DNA of 64,000 nt from Campylorhamphus procurvoides (GCA_013396655.1 WBMV01004769.1:124001-188000); one strand, 5' to 3'; counted from the first letter of the stretch, positions 1 through 13,088 are shown. Made by a program: numbers and translations. Notes: a model not told the origin generated them from the letters alone.

Positions 1-3000
1 AAACAAAACATCAAAGCAAACCCAACTATTATATTTGTTTGCATATAATGTAGTTGATACATCCCTTGTCTTTATTTGCACATCATAACGCCTGTTCTTT
101 CACTGTTCTCAGGCTCTATAAACTGTTTTGATTTTATTTAGTCCATCAATCAGTCAGACTGATGATTTGTTTGTTCAGACCACAGGTGAACGTAACCAAC
201 AAAAGCACAACTATCTGTAGACCTGGAGAGCTCAAGTATTTTTTAATACAAACTCACATGGAGAACAAATAAAAGGTATTTATCTGCAAATTGCATTTGC
301 ACACCTGTAGGCTTTGAGAGCAAATTTTCATTTTGTTAATTAATTCTTTCAGAAAGGTCTGTATGCCTGTCTATTTTTAGTAACTGCATGAGCTAGCCTT
401 AAAAGTTGCAAGCTCTCTCTACCATCCTTGTAAATATATCCAGATTCAGTTATGGGATTGTTCTGCATAGACCTCACAGCTACAGCAAGTGCTGCCAGGC
501 TCTGCTTAACTGCAGTTCTCTTTTGGACTGGGCACAGATTTGCATCTTACATCTTCTGAAGAAAAAAAATCAGACACTCTCTCCTGCACCAAACACGCTA
601 ACAGAGACACATTATTAAAAGTACTTAAACTGTCTCCCTTTTAATGGAGTATTCAACAGTATAACCTCATTTTAGTTATTTCATAGCCCTTTTCCTTACA
701 ATTCCAGCTGATATAAGCTGGGCCACCCTGAATTAAGATCAGGGAGAATTTGGCTTATTTATAGCCTAGGTATTCCAGCCTTGTACGTGACCTGTTGTGC
801 TGAAGAAAGTTATCTCATTAGGTAAATAATTATTATTCTGTCTTTAAGGTTGGTTGTCAAGAAAAAAATAATTCTTAATAGCTCTGAAAGATGATGGTCA
901 TTTTTGTGTATTTATTAAATCAACAGTAAGAAATTAAAAAATGGGACTTACAATTTTTTTCCTTTATTTTGTATGGCCATAACACTGAGGAGTCAGAGTG
1001 ACGAAGCAAGGCCCATTTTTGTGCAATCATAAAGTATATATATAAATTAAGGGTTAACTTTAATAAGCTCATAAAATGTTTTTGGTTCTGGAATTTATAG
1101 AGTATTTGAACAATGTTTTTCATACTGACAGTTTCTAATTTTTGCTGTTATTGGCATCATAACTTTAAATGTTCTTTTCTTTCTTGTAGAGAAATAAGCA
1201 TCCTGATGGATGATTCACCTACTTTTGGTTTTATATCCCTAGTAATAAAAGGTGTTGTCTTTTCTAGGTCATTTGGATTAAAAAACGCTGTCTAGGTCCA
1301 AAAGTGATGGATCATCATTGCAAATCCTCATCACTACACAGTCTTTATATGATGTATAAGGAAACTTCAATATCTCACAAAGTGAGAAGACACCAAAACT
1401 AGAAAGTGGAACCTGCCATTGAAAGAACAAAAATATATCACACTTTCTAGGGGATAATTAGCTGTTTTCTTTCACTAGATAATTCTAATATTAAAATTGA
1501 TTTGGTTTAAAATACTTCAACCATATTAGTCAAAACATGGGTGGACATAAGGGGGCTTCAACCATTATGTGTAGTAGTACCTCTCCCAGTTAGAGCTGAG
1601 TGTCCTGCATTCTGTTCCCTCCTACCCCTCATATCAATGGCCATCTTTCATCTTCTACATCACCCTTGACCAGTGAGCTATAATTTTTAAAGGTTTATAG
1701 CTTTTCCAGTTTGTTTGGGTTTTTTTTACTGGATTCTAAAAGTATAAAATAACCCAACCTCTGACCATTAGAAACTGGAATGAATAAGAATCTTAATAAA
1801 TGCAGAATGTATTTGGAAGATTAATATTGAAAAAGGCTACACTGACAGTTCCCAAACTTAAAGTAATATATAAAGCCACACTGGTAGGAAATATCAACTC
1901 TAAGCTCAGCCCAGATGAATTAAAATAGGTGCAAAAGCTATATTTCCCCAAATCTAAGTTAAATCCCTCACCAATGAGCTATTTCTGTATTTTAATGAGG
2001 TTTAAATGATGTCTGTGCTCTGAGAACTGCTGCTCCACAGGTAGTATCAGCTTTCTGACACTGAGCACATTGGTGCCATTAGGATTCTACCTAGAAGCAT
2101 AAATTTAGGCTGCATCCATTCTAATAAATTACAAAGTGGCAAGGGCTAGTCCCAACACTGTGATTCAATCATCTGAAGTGTTCAGTTGTTAGTATCACGT
2201 CTAATGCAGTTGTGGCTTGGGCTGATTTCTATTTCTAATAACCATTTTTTGAAGCTATCTTCTTTCAAAGGCTGAGAGACTTTAATAGCATGGATTTAGG
2301 CCATTAAACACCTAAGCCCAATTATGGGCACAGGCAGTTGACTCATATATACCATACACTGTAATTTAATGGTTAAAGCTGCAGCTCAGGTGACTGGGGA
2401 GCTATAGAAAACAGAATTGAGATAATTATGGGATTCTGCAGCTTCACAAATAGGTTGGAGTCTGAGGAACCAACACATCCAGACTTATGTCGTCTAGGTT
2501 TTACTTTCTTCAGGGAGCTAGATAATTGGATGACTGAATTTAGGAAACAATGTTTTTTCCACAAGTACAATAAGAAAATAAGTTTTTGAGGTTAAACATA
2601 AAAGCCTCCCTTTAGCGGATGAATAAATTTGGGATCTTCTTTTTCAGTTCAAGACCATTTCCAACATTTAACCTTCCAATGCAGATTGCAAGTTTGAAAA
2701 GACTGGTGTAATCTCATATACCATTTCAATTCATGATTTCTCACTGAGCTTTATGGTAGAGCTTTTTGCATGTTTATCCAGGGTATTATGTCATCGTTCA
2801 GTGGTCTACTTAAGCTTGAAGGCTGTTTTCAGTTCACTTTGCTTCTTTTTAGACATACATTTTGTATGTTTCTAACGTATTTCCTCCACCACCTCAGGAA
2901 GGCAGGTGGTTATTTCAATACCACCTTTTATGTGCTATCAAGAAACTAAATATGTTTTTTTAAACCAAAAGAATCAATATATATAACAAAATCAGTGCAT

Positions 3001-4480
3001 CACACTTACATTCTGTTTAGAAATCAGAGCTCATAATCTAGCATTTCTTGCAGGGACAAAAATCATTTGCAAGCAAATATTAACACAGAGTATTCCTGGG
3101 ACTTGGAAGTTCTGCTGTGCTTGTGGGTGCTGTTTCAGGATTCCTGAACTCTTCTGTCATTTATGCTTTTCAAAGAAATACACAGTTTCAGATTTCATTA
3201 TTATTATTATTCTATCCTTTATTGTTTTCCTTGTCATTGGACACAGGATGTCATTTAACAATACTGAAAAAAAATGAGATTTTTGTTCATTTTTTCATTT
3301 TATGAGAGCTTTTCAGTTCAGCAATTTTACATTTAACTTTCTTTATAAACAACAATGTGGCATAGATTTGGTCTTAAGTTTTAAGCATGGCTTAAGTCTT
3401 TAAGCATGGCTAGCTTTGCTTTGCAAAGAATAACAATTTCAAAGAAAGACTTAGGAACCATGATCTTTGCTTGAAATATTCTCCATTTATTGAAAAAGAA
3501 AAATGCTAGTTTAAGTTTGAGGTTTACCTATATTTATTTAAAGCAACTACACATTACTTGGGAGAACTACATTCATAAACTATTTCTCATGCAGACTTGG
3601 TGTATGACACTGAAAAAGTTTATGTTTAATTCCTTTTAAAATTTGTCCTCAAACTGTGGTGTTAAAATGGCTTATGCTCTGGTCAGACCTGGTTATTAAA
3701 GGAGAAGGGTGAACAAAAACTCAGGTTTTCACTACCCGAACTGTTAAATTACAGATTCCTGAGCCATGAAAAACACAGGAAATTCCCAGAAAAATGAAAG
3801 GACATCAATATTTTTCCCCTTAGAAACTTTACACAAACAAAATCTCATGTGAATTATGGCTCAGTTCTGTACTATTGAACTTTCATTTAAAACCACAGCC
3901 CAAATCTTTTCCATATATCACTCCACTTACAGAAAGGCATGAAAAGAATAGGAATAGAAAGTGTATCAGTGAAAAGGCAAATCAGTCATAGCTTATGAAA
4001 CATATATCTGGAAAGAAGCTTCTCCTCTTACCAAATTTCAAGGTAAGTATATCAATGATCATTTTTCCTCAATTAGTGTTGTCCACTTGTTCTTGAGCCA
4101 GTACTGGCTTTCACCTTTAAAAAAAAAAAAAAAAACAGCCTGTTTTTCCCTTTCCATCATAGATCTGACTTCAGATATATATGTATGTATAAAGAACAGT
4201 CCTAGAATATTGTACACACAAACAGCATACCACAGCTCTCAAAAGGTCTTTTAGCAGTAGTAAAGTATCCTTACAGTCAATAATTTTATATTTATCTTTT
4301 GCAAAAAGTGTAATAATTTCTATTAAATAAAAATGGTGCCCAAAGCATATCCAATAATCATGTATACAAAAAGAATGAAACAAATACTGAAGTTTTGATG
4401 TTCTCAGCTATTTTGCGTAGACCTTATAAGTTTCCATAGAGGTTCCTGTCAGAACTATGGCAAGCAGTATGTTTCAGATA

Positions 4481-4524
4481 AATATATACTATATATATAT
4501 ATTTATAGACAAACATATATATAA
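4481..4524. repeat. AT-rich (TA)n simple repeat
   Basis: Alternating T and A with short interruptions, including an uninterrupted ATATAT core around 4489-4502. This is typical of slippage-prone intergenic DNA and is likely polymorphic in length. Confidence 0.8.
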
Positions 4525-4614
4525 TTTGTGATCAGGCTCTTTTTTACATTATGCATAACAATTATTTCCTCTGTTTTTCACATCCAGTTGGAGTTCTGTA
4601 AAAGGCTAACAGTA

Positions 4615-4661
4615 TTCTATGCTATGCTATTATATGCTAATGTAAGTTATGCTATGCTATT
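4615..4661. repeat. Degenerate (TATGC)n short tandem repeat
   Basis: TATGC or CTATG units recur in two small clusters (about 4618-4630 and 4649-4660), joined by a degenerate copy. It looks like an old pentanucleotide microsatellite that has decayed. Confidence 0.6.
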
Positions 4662-6702
4662 CTTTCTTTAAGAATTGTTTTCATAATTGTCACTATATTT
4701 TAAGAGATGGACATTACAAAAAAAAAGTCACTTCTATTAAATAAGAGAGACCTATAGAGTTTAGGCAGCCACTCTGAGGCATGTAAACAGGCTGACAGTG
4801 CTTTCTGAGAAAATCTTGGCCTGTGATTAATGATCTGCTTACACACAAATACTTGTTTAGTTCAGATACATGGTATATCTAAAGTATAACACTGAATTAC
4901 AAAAAGTACTCTTTACTGTTAGGAGAGTTTTGGGAACAATAGCAACTTTCAAAAACATCCCTGAATGATTTTATTGTCATCTATAATAACTATTATTTCT
5001 AGTTTATTTGTTAATACACGTTGTTGTAAATATTATTTCAGTCTTATGTACCTAAGCTCCTTTCTTTTATACGTGCTTTAAATAATGATTTTATACTTTT
5101 CTGTTTATCTCATAATGTTAAGATGAAATTATTCAAAATTCCTATGTCATGTTCTGTCTTTAACCTAAATCTGAAAGAGAGAGACAAATACCTTAGGAAA
5201 TAAATCTCCCTGCACATTCTTTGTTGTTCCTTGGTAAACATAATTTTATGTAGAGTAGCCTCTGATAGGTGACATTAGGCAAGGACAAGGCACCTTCATA
5301 AAGAGATACACAAACCTGTTCTCTATAGATAGAAAGTATGTTATACCTCTGTACCATGAACAAATACAGTGTAGTGTAGACACAGTAAGTACTTTGGCAG
5401 ATTTTTTTTTCTTATAATCTCCAAATTTCTGATACTGAAATCAGTGCTTCATGGATTCTTTTTTTATGGTTCAGATTTTTGTATGACTTTGAAAATAATT
5501 ATAAATGTTCAGCCATCATGAAAGTTGGGGTTTTTGGCCTTGAGGGAAATTACCTGTTTCCATCTAGAATTTGTATTACTCAATTTATGTATTTAAATGT
5601 AGAGGAAAAATTTTTACTTCCTTCTCCATGTGTAGAGTTAATGGAAACTGAACTTTGTGAATGAGAAATGTGAGGGGAATGACTTTTGTAGATTACATGA
5701 ACAAAATACTTATATGCTGTTAGTTTCTAATGTATTTTAAGAAATATGTTTAAATTTCTATATGAAAAAGTTATCTGTAAGAACATTTTGCTTTATAGCA
5801 GAGGAAAATAATTCCTTTTATAAGGCACACTTGAAAGAAGAGTCTACTTATCACATAGTGAGGCCAAAAGTGCTCTATGTCTTCTGGTAACTGTTTTTGT
5901 CTCGATACCCAAGACGACTTAGCAAAAAAAACAGGATGTGAATTAATCTATAAAATCTATGCCATCTTTACTAAGATGATTATGAACTACTTTTACCTGT
6001 TGTATAATTATAGCTAGGGATACGCAGTCTAAATACTGAAGAGTTTGTAACAGACTGAAACATGTGAGATACATGTTCAAGCGTTGAAATTTATTTCTTT
6101 TTAAATTTAAAACTAGTCCTTTAAAAATAATGAAATATGTTCCAAATAAATGGTTAGGTGCCCAAAATGGCCCAGTCATTCCTGTGAGCATTCATCTGAG
6201 GTACAGAAAAATCAGAATCAAGGTTCAGTTTTGCTTCTGGCCTTGAAAAGCTTCATATCAGCACTTTGAGCTATCCAAATGACAGTATTTCTGTTTCATC
6301 TCTTCTACTTCCTGGTAGTGACATTCTATTAGGTATTCTGGGACTTCATTATTCATTATCCAGGGTTTTAAACTATGACATACGAACACTTTGTTTTAGT
6401 TCTTTACCTGTATCAGACATGAAAAGTTTTCAGGAAAATATTTAAGTGAGTGAGCTAAGTACTGAATGAATAACCAAGCTAGGATGCATTTGTCTGTTTT
6501 CCTAGTCAGAACCTGCAAACTGAACCACTCCCCTCCAAACCTCTAAAACCACTCATAACACAAGGCTGATTTCAAAAGTAATATTCTTCAAGGACAGAAC
6601 GTTTTTTTGTTCTTAAAAGTTTCTCAGTCAGTTCTAATAATCAATACAAGAGACAGATGCTGAGTCATAAGATAGTAGTGATCCTCAATCAAAAAACCTC
6701 CA

Positions 6703-6734
6703 ATAAATAAAAAAAAAAAAACAAAACGAAAACT
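6703..6734. repeat. A-rich low-complexity tract
   Basis: A run of A with occasional T, C and G. It has no transposon body attached, so it is annotated only as low complexity. Confidence 0.7.
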
Positions 6735-6960
6735 TCCAAAAAACCAAAACTGCTAACTGAACATCTAAACCTTATGCTCCCATTTGTAAGACTTAATCAC
6801 TTTTTTCCGTATTTTTACTTATTTTAATAAGTGATGTTTATTTGTCACTGAAAAATTTCTCACCTCTTTAAATCTACAAAGATGCTTTCAAGACAGCCTC
6901 AAATTCTAGGTGAAATATGTTCTCTATTAATTTTTTTTTACCAAACTATCACTTTTCTGA

Positions 6961-6991
6961 TTTATACATATTTATATGTATATATATATAA
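6961..6991. repeat. (TA)n simple repeat
   Basis: Short TATA-type dinucleotide run including an alternating core at about 6977-6990. There is no sign of a promoter around it. Confidence 0.7.
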
Positions 6992-8907
6992 TGCCAATTA
7001 AATTTAATAGTAATTAGTCTACCAACTCTTGCTTAATTTTGTGTGTTTTTAATGACCCCATGTCTTTTGAAATATTTCTCATTAGTAATCACAAGTGTCC
7101 TTTAAAGGAATATTGTAGTCTAGGATATTTTTAAGGATATACGTTTTCAGAAAGTTCTACAATTTTCTTTCTTTTTTTTTATTTATGGGTTTTTTTTTAC
7201 TTTCCCTACAATGATATGTGTGTTTTAAAGCCTATTTGACTGTTGGTGTCTCATTTTATTTCTACCCGGATTACTCATGGGCAAATGATATAAGAAGAGG
7301 ATCTGTCTGTGGTCCAGTGTTCATCGACTTGTGACCGTGTTCTCACTACTATAATACTGGTATCAATTATATGTAACACTCAGGATTGGGTAGCTTTGAT
7401 GATATCTTAAATGTCTAGGAATGTTTTATTTCTGTATAACATCACCAGGTCTGTTCTGAGATAGTGAATGGCCATTTGAAAACAAAGTGTTAATTAATTG
7501 CCAAAACTAACAGAAATCTCATTATTCTGTAATGAAGTTCAAGGTAATCTGTCTTTATTACTATTCACCAAGGACTGTTTTTCTGACAGCAGTTACAGTG
7601 AAAATCCAGCCAAAAAGTCTTTGAGCTTTAATTAATAATTGGGTTGTGAATCTGAAAGACAGTGAAAGTCTAAAAGCCAGTCTCCTGCCCTGTAAATTAG
7701 CAAGTTGTACCTTTTATTTCTTTTTTCTTTTTTTTTTTTGGATACATTCTGCAACTTAATAAATGCCAGGAAAAGATCTATTAGCACACTCAAAAAAGAA
7801 CCATTACTAAGCTATTAACAATGCAGTTCTGACTGAACATCTCAGTTGGTCTGCAGTTCAGTGACTTATGTATCTGTGGAGGTGCCTTAAAGGATTGAGA
7901 ATAGCTCTCATCCTGCTATCTATGAAGATGAGTTCCTGAGAGCAGAAAGCTCAAGTGGCCAGTTATTAGTTGTGTTAGGAGAGACAATCACATAGAAACT
8001 CTAAAAAGGATTATGATTATGGTTACTGTCACAATCATTAGTCCTTTTATTACTATTATTGAAGGAATTAATGTCCAAGAAGCATTCTTTTGCATCTATT
8101 TCCTTATATTAAGAAAAAAATTGTATTATATGGAAAAGACAAGATTAAGCAGAGACAAATTATGGGACTGAGTGATTTCAAATTTAAATAGATGGGTTTT
8201 TAGAAGAGCTTTAGGACAAATAGAAACATTTTCCATTAAATTATTGTGAGGACTATTTATTTTCTTATTTAATATATTTTCCCAAGATAATTTTCTGTTC
8301 CGGTTCAGTATATTGGTTTCTCGAAAAGCTGTAATGACTTGAAAATTGTACAAATGATAGTGAATAGAGGAACCTTCAGTTCAGACCAGTTCAGGAACAA
8401 TTAAATGAACTTAAATGACCAGACAAGTTTGTGTTTGTATGGAATTTTTAATTATTTTTAATTAACATTTCTAATGCTGTTTTATGCCAGATAGTGAGAT
8501 TAATGCCAGATCTGTGCACGTAGATAATTATACGAAATTTGACCTTTAAAAAGAACTCTTACGAACACAAAAAGAAAAATGTTCAAACTAATTTACTCTT
8601 TGTTAATAGTATCAGATTCTACAATGTGTTTGCATAGACATCACAATCTATCAATTCTATCAAAGACTAAGTTTCTTTGCTATGTTGAAATCCTGCTGTG
8701 TTCAACAAGTGCAATCACTTTCCAATTGCTTACATATCTCTTGGAAAACAAACAGCAGAAAATGTATTTCTTTAACAAATAATTGAGTTATTTTGGGTAG
8801 ACAGATTTTCTTCCAGAAATTTGAAACAGCAGTTGGGATAACAGCTTAGTGCTATTCATCATAGTTCATTTGGGACCTCAGAGATACACATAACAACAAT
8901 ATTTAAA

Positions 8908-9765
8908 TGTGCCCTAGGTTGGTTGGAGGGAACAGAGCTTAGAACCTTGTGGGCATGGCTAAAATGCTATTCTATACCCTCCACATCATTGCTGAGAGGT
9001 GTGATTTAGGGGGAAGGAAAAAGCAATGTGACACTGGAAGTGTGCTGTTTGATTTCCCTCTCTTCCTCCGGGAAGTTTCTGGGATCAGCCCTCAGGACCC
9101 TGTCCTTCTCCTGCTACTGCCTGTCCCTTTCTGTTCCTCTGAGACATGGCTCCAAAAGTAGCAAATACAACCGGGATGTGGCCCAAAGACACGGCTCCAA
9201 AAGCAACAAACCAGAAGCAGACATGGGGTGAAAAACAGTGGTGGTGAGTTGAGGTGAGAGGAGCCGAGACCAACTGAGCGCAAGCAGAACAGAACGGTAC
9301 TGGAAGCAGCCGTGCAGAATTGAGTCCAGCAGAGCTGAGCAGAGCAGTCCAGAGCAGGTGGTGCTGCATGGAATCAAACCAAGGGACAGTCCAAAGCATT
9401 GGTGTGGTGCAGTGTGGACACTCCAGCTTTCAGGAGTTTGTTCGCCATTGGTTTCCATTTTCTTGGGCTTGTGGATGGGGGGAGTATCCCCTGTGGGGAG
9501 CATCTGCCATCCTGCTTTTTTCTCAGAGGCCGTGTGGAACTAAATCAAGATGGTGAACACCTTTTGAATATAAGGCATCTTCTCTTTTTGTATACTTTCA
9601 TTATTAATATTACTATAATTACATGTTTCTCATTCCATTGCTGCTTTTTTCAGTAAATTATCTGCCCATCATCTCTGCCTTTGTCCCTTTCTAACAGGAG
9701 GGGGTTGGGGGGAAGAGGAGTGACTTACTTGGAGTTTAGTTCCCAGCTGGTGTTAAATCACCACA
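8908..9765 (+). mobile_element. Probable solo LTR of an endogenous retrovirus
   Basis: This is a GC-richer, CpG-bearing block in AT-rich surroundings. Its 3' part has the order seen in avian ERVL-type LTRs: a T-rich 'TTTTTGTATA' stretch with ATTATT-like repeats at about 9588-9620, an AGTAAA polyadenylation-like signal at 9652-9657, a G-rich stretch at 9698-9718, and an end resembling the common avian LTR terminus (TTAAATCACCACA at 9753-9765). A TGT at 8908 is a possible 5' end, but no matching target-site duplication flanks the block and no retroviral gene or primer-binding site follows. The 3' assignment is fairly good and the 5' boundary is a guess. Overlapping open frames inside it on both strands (longest about 129 codons, minus) are taken as by-products of GC richness. 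Confidence 0.5.
9143..9212. repeat. Two-copy degenerate repeat, 45-bp period
   Basis: GACATGGCTCCAAAAG at 9143 recurs as GACACGGCTCCAAAAG at 9188, and the similarity continues for about ten bases in each copy. It lies inside the CpG-bearing part of the probable LTR and is best read as an internal duplication of that element. Confidence 0.7.
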
Positions 9766-10257
9766 GGCATTAGATTACAATAGAACAAAAAGACAAGAAA
9801 AGAAATTTGATTATTATAGACTTCAGAAAAGGAGACATAGAACAAAAAATGTAACTATGCGATATCCTAGAAATGGGAGAAGTTGAGGAATGAAACAGAA
9901 TAGAAGGGAAGTTTTATTTTTGTAGTTGTCCTGATATTACAGGAAACAACCTTAATGCTAAAAATTAATTAAATAAAAGGAAGTAACATCACATCAAGGG
10001 AGATGGATATGAGAAAAATAATACAGTAGATTAGCATAAAAGCATAATTCAGATTTGAAGAGTCAGTTAGAAAGCTGAAATGAAAATTCATTTGGAAATT
10101 TCATTTCCAAATGAAATACTCTTAGCAGAGTGTAAAGGAGAATAACAAGATCTGTAAGTACGTAAATAGCAGGAGATCACAAAACCAGTGTAGGCCAGGG
10201 CAGTTCACATTAGCTCTATTTTGACCAAAAAGGAAATACTAAAGGAATGTTTAATAA
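9766..10257. other. Unique A-rich non-coding sequence
   Basis: No gene or known transposon was seen. The stretch holds a near-perfect short hairpin at 10088-10114, listed separately. Confidence 0.6.
10088..10114. repeat. 12-bp inverted repeat with 3-nt loop
   Basis: The left arm TCATTTGGAAAT (10088-10099) and right arm ATTTCCAAATGA (10103-10114) are perfect reverse complements around a TTC loop. It is AT-rich with no U tract that would suggest a terminator. It may be a chance palindrome or the end of an unrecognised small transposon. Confidence 0.8.
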
Positions 10258-10325
10258 ATGAAAAGTGAGATTGACAGATCTGTAGTTTTTGGGGTTCTCC
10301 TTTTTGCCCTTCTTGAAAATAAAAA
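10258..10325 (-). mobile_element. Small CR1 LINE fragment
   Basis: The stretch beginning 'GTGAGATTGACAGATCTGTAG' at about 10264, with 'TTTTTGCCCTTCTTGAAAAT' after it, matches the antisense of the CR1 reverse-transcriptase region (usually 'gaggctgacaggcctgtagtt ... cccttcttgaaaat'). The same motif occurs in the larger CR1 copies at 12235-12290 and 54600-54660. Only about 65 bp survive and both ends are lost in unique sequence. Confidence 0.65.
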
Positions 10326-11764
10326 ACTAAAATAAAAAGGAAAGCAAAAATAAAAGTAGAAATAAATTTTATAGTTTCTATCTAAACTTCGAGTCACCAT
10401 TGCTAAATAGACTTGCATCATTCTACTAAAAAAATACTTAGATACAGAATTGCCAGTCTTTTATTGGTGGATTTCCTCAGCTTCAATATATCACTAAATC
10501 TTGCTTACTGTTCTCTTCAAAGAGCTAAAATTGAAGCACCCACGTTAACAAGAATGCTAATTGCCTTTCAGGGAAAAAGAAAAAAAAGAAAAAAGGAGAG
10601 GAAAAAAAGGAAATTAAACATTGCAAAGGAGAGATTTCAAAATGTCTCTTCACATTCAGGATGAGGAAATAGAAGTCAAACAATCTTATTTTTGCAACAT
10701 TTCAGATCAAAGTCTTATGAACTATTACTGTACTAGGAACAAAATAATGCCTGAAACTATTTCTTCAATAATTTGTCACCAGCTTTTCAACTGACAAATA
10801 AATTTAATAACAGGTTCTCAAGGGTAAGTTATATAAAAAAAAGGAAATCAGAATCATCACAATTCTTCTTTGGTAATATATCAAAAAAAGTAGAGAAATA
10901 GTGGAACATAAGTGTAGATAGATAAATCAATAGAGTGTTGATTGTAAATCAATAAAAATACATTTTTTTTCTAATTCAAATGGTGTCTGTAAAGAACACA
11001 GATCACACTTTACAGAACACATGGTAACTGAAGAGTCAGAGGTAGCTTTGTGGAAAAAGCCATATCTTCAGCATTATTAAGCACACAGGACCTGACAAGA
11101 AATTTTATTTTTAATCTTAATCTCTAAAACCTGTTGGGACAGTGGTTCACCAGTGATCTCTTCCTGGTACTCTTCAGATGAATCTTAGTGGGATGTATTG
11201 GCTATTCATAATTGCACACTGTGATAATACAATCATCCCCAGCATCATTCTCATCATCCTGTGCCTTTGGCAGCAACATTCAGATGCCTGCTCATGAACC
11301 AGGTGAATATTAGTTGCTAACCCCAGGAAGTAATCATAAATATAAACACTACTTCCACCACTTCTATAGGAAAGTCAATTTTGAAAGATGAGAACATCAA
11401 TGGCTGAAAATATATTCAGATTCACACAAAAGTTTTGCTGGGGTCAATGACTAATGAGATTTTTTGTTTTCTGACAGCAATAAGAAGACATAGTCAAATG
11501 TCCTAAAGAGCAATTTAGTGAACTGATTCTGGTGCCTTAACAGTGCCACCATAGAGATAAATAAAACTGAAATGAAGGAACCATAGCCAACTAGTCTCTT
11601 TGAAAAACTGCTGCCACAGCTAAACTAAATAAAGCAGAACTTCAGGGAGGTCCAGTTCAGAGAAGATAAGCCTAATAAGCCTCTGTTTTGAGGATTTGCA
11701 AATTTGGTGAAAGCCTGCACCATGTTACTAATAATTACAATATATTGTTTCATATTTCATAAGT
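10326..11764. other. Unique non-coding sequence with purine tract
   Basis: No gene or transposon was recognised. A purine-only tract of A with some G lies at 10571-10613. The open frame running into it (10413-10664, plus strand) gains its lysine-rich tail from that tract and is not considered a gene. Confidence 0.6.
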
Positions 11765-12823
11765 AGAGAGTGCCTCCCAATTCAGCATCATTGCCTAACT
11801 TATTTAGTATTCCTTCAAGCCCTGTGTCCAGATCATTAATGAAGATGTTGAGGAGAATAGGGCAGAGGATGGAACGCTATGGAATTCCACTACTGACCGG
11901 ACACCAGCCTGATGTTACCCCATTCACTATAACTGTGCCCAAACTGTGAGCCAGTTGCTCACATATCATGTAACATGGTTATTCAGCTGTTGTCCAGAAG
12001 AATACTGTGGGACACAGTATCACAAGCTTTGCTAAAGTCCAAAAAAGTTACACATACTGGCTTTCATTGATCAACTAGATGGTTTCCTTGTGGTAGAAGG
12101 AAATCAGGTTTGGCAAGCAGGACTTTCCCCTCATGAAGCTATGCTCTCTGTGACCAGTGACTGCCTTGTCCTCCAGGTGTTTTTAAATATCTCCCAGAAT
12201 AACCTTTTCTATGATTTTTACCAGTAACTGAAGTGAGACTGACAGGTCTGTAGTATCCAGAGTCCTCCTTCTTGCCCTTCCTGAAAATCGACGCAACATT
12301 CGCCAGCTTCCAGTCAGCTGGGACCCTCCTGGATTCCTGAGATCACTCAAAAATCATTGTGAGAGGCTTTGCAAGACATCGTTTGCTCTTTGAGTATTTT
12401 GGGATGAATTTCATTAAGCTTCATAGATTAATAGGTATCCAGATGGAGCAGCAGATCCCTGTCAGATCAGGGTCAGCTGAGAGTTTATCTTTCTCTCATT
12501 CATGGTGCTCCAGCTCAAGGTACTGAAGACCCCCTTGGTTCACCACCAGTGTTGAAAGCAGAGGTGAAGACTGCATTAAACACCTCTGTCTTGTTTCTGT
12601 ACTTGTTCATGAGGTGGCAAACCTCATTCTGTAATGGGCTGTTGTTATTTCTACACTACCTTTTGCCATTAATGTATTTCAAAACACCCTTTTTGTTGTC
12701 CCTCACTGCTCTGGCCAGCTTCAACTCCAGCTGAGTTTTGGCTACATAAATTTTCTCCCTAGAGCAGTCAGCAGCATCTCTGTATTGTTCCAATGTCACC
12801 TGGCCTGCCTAAAGCATTGTAAA
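11765..12823 (-). mobile_element. CR1 LINE, ORF2 reverse-transcriptase region
   Basis: Read on the minus strand, this is decayed CR1 ORF2. At about 11828-11870 the reverse complement gives a frame containing NIFINDLDTG, the reverse-transcriptase segment just after the usual 'GPVLFNIFINDL' block. Farther right (earlier in the element) come the CR1 stretches for the thumb and finger regions, including the antisense landmarks near 12240 and the 'acctcagccttttcc'-like region near 12580. The frame is broken many times. Both ends are internal to ORF2, so the 5' end and the 3' tail are missing. It abuts a second CR1 fragment from another subfamily. Confidence 0.85.
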
Positions 12824-12833
12824 GTTACTAAAA

Positions 12834-13085
12834 TGTACCAGCCCCAGTACTAACCACTGAGTGATACCACTTGCTACTGATCTCCATTTAGACACTGAGC
12901 CATAAACTGCAACTGTTCGGACATGAATAGTCCGTCAAATCCATATTTTTCCACTTAAAAGACAAGGAAGTTTTCTGGGAAGATGACATAGACCTTTATA
13001 GAAATAAAAGTAGATGACATCACCTGCTCTTCCCTCATCTAGTAGCACAGTCATTCCCTTCAAAAAGACTACCAGCTTAGTCAGG
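12834..13085 (-). mobile_element. Second CR1 LINE fragment, different subfamily
   Basis: This fragment covers a consensus stretch already present at 11880-12130 in the neighbouring copy, but with different subfamily diagnostics: 'CTCCATTTAGACACTGAGCCA' at about 12881 and 'GTCCGTCAAATCCAT' near 12930. It therefore cannot be the continuation of the left-hand copy. The internal part, ending 'GTCAGGCATTC' at about 13080, encodes part of the reverse transcriptase on the minus strand with many stops. It has no 3' tail. Confidence 0.75.
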
Positions 13086-13088
13086 CAT

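Larger units (their letters stand above)
1..8907. other. Unique AT-rich non-coding sequence
   Basis: No gene, RNA gene or recognisable transposon was seen in this stretch. Open frames are at most about 82 codons, show no domain or family resemblance and are scattered on both strands, as expected by chance in AT-rich DNA. It contains short simple repeats, listed separately, and a 17-base A run at 4119-4135 with no SINE body upstream. It may be intergenic or intronic; the sequence alone does not decide this. Confidence 0.7.

Noticed and set aside
4096..4109. 14-bp perfect palindrome AGCCAGTACTGGCT
   Set aside because: Isolated, without a recognised binding factor or element; a palindrome of this size is compatible with chance in 64 kb.
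4119..4135. A17 run as a SINE or processed-pseudogene tail
   Set aside because: Upstream sequence shows no tRNA- or 7SL-like body, no coding relic and no flanking direct repeats.
9085..9503. Overlapping minus-strand frames of 104 and 129 codons
   Set aside because: They lie in a GC-rich LTR-like block where stops are rarer. Frames are open on both strands and show no domain.
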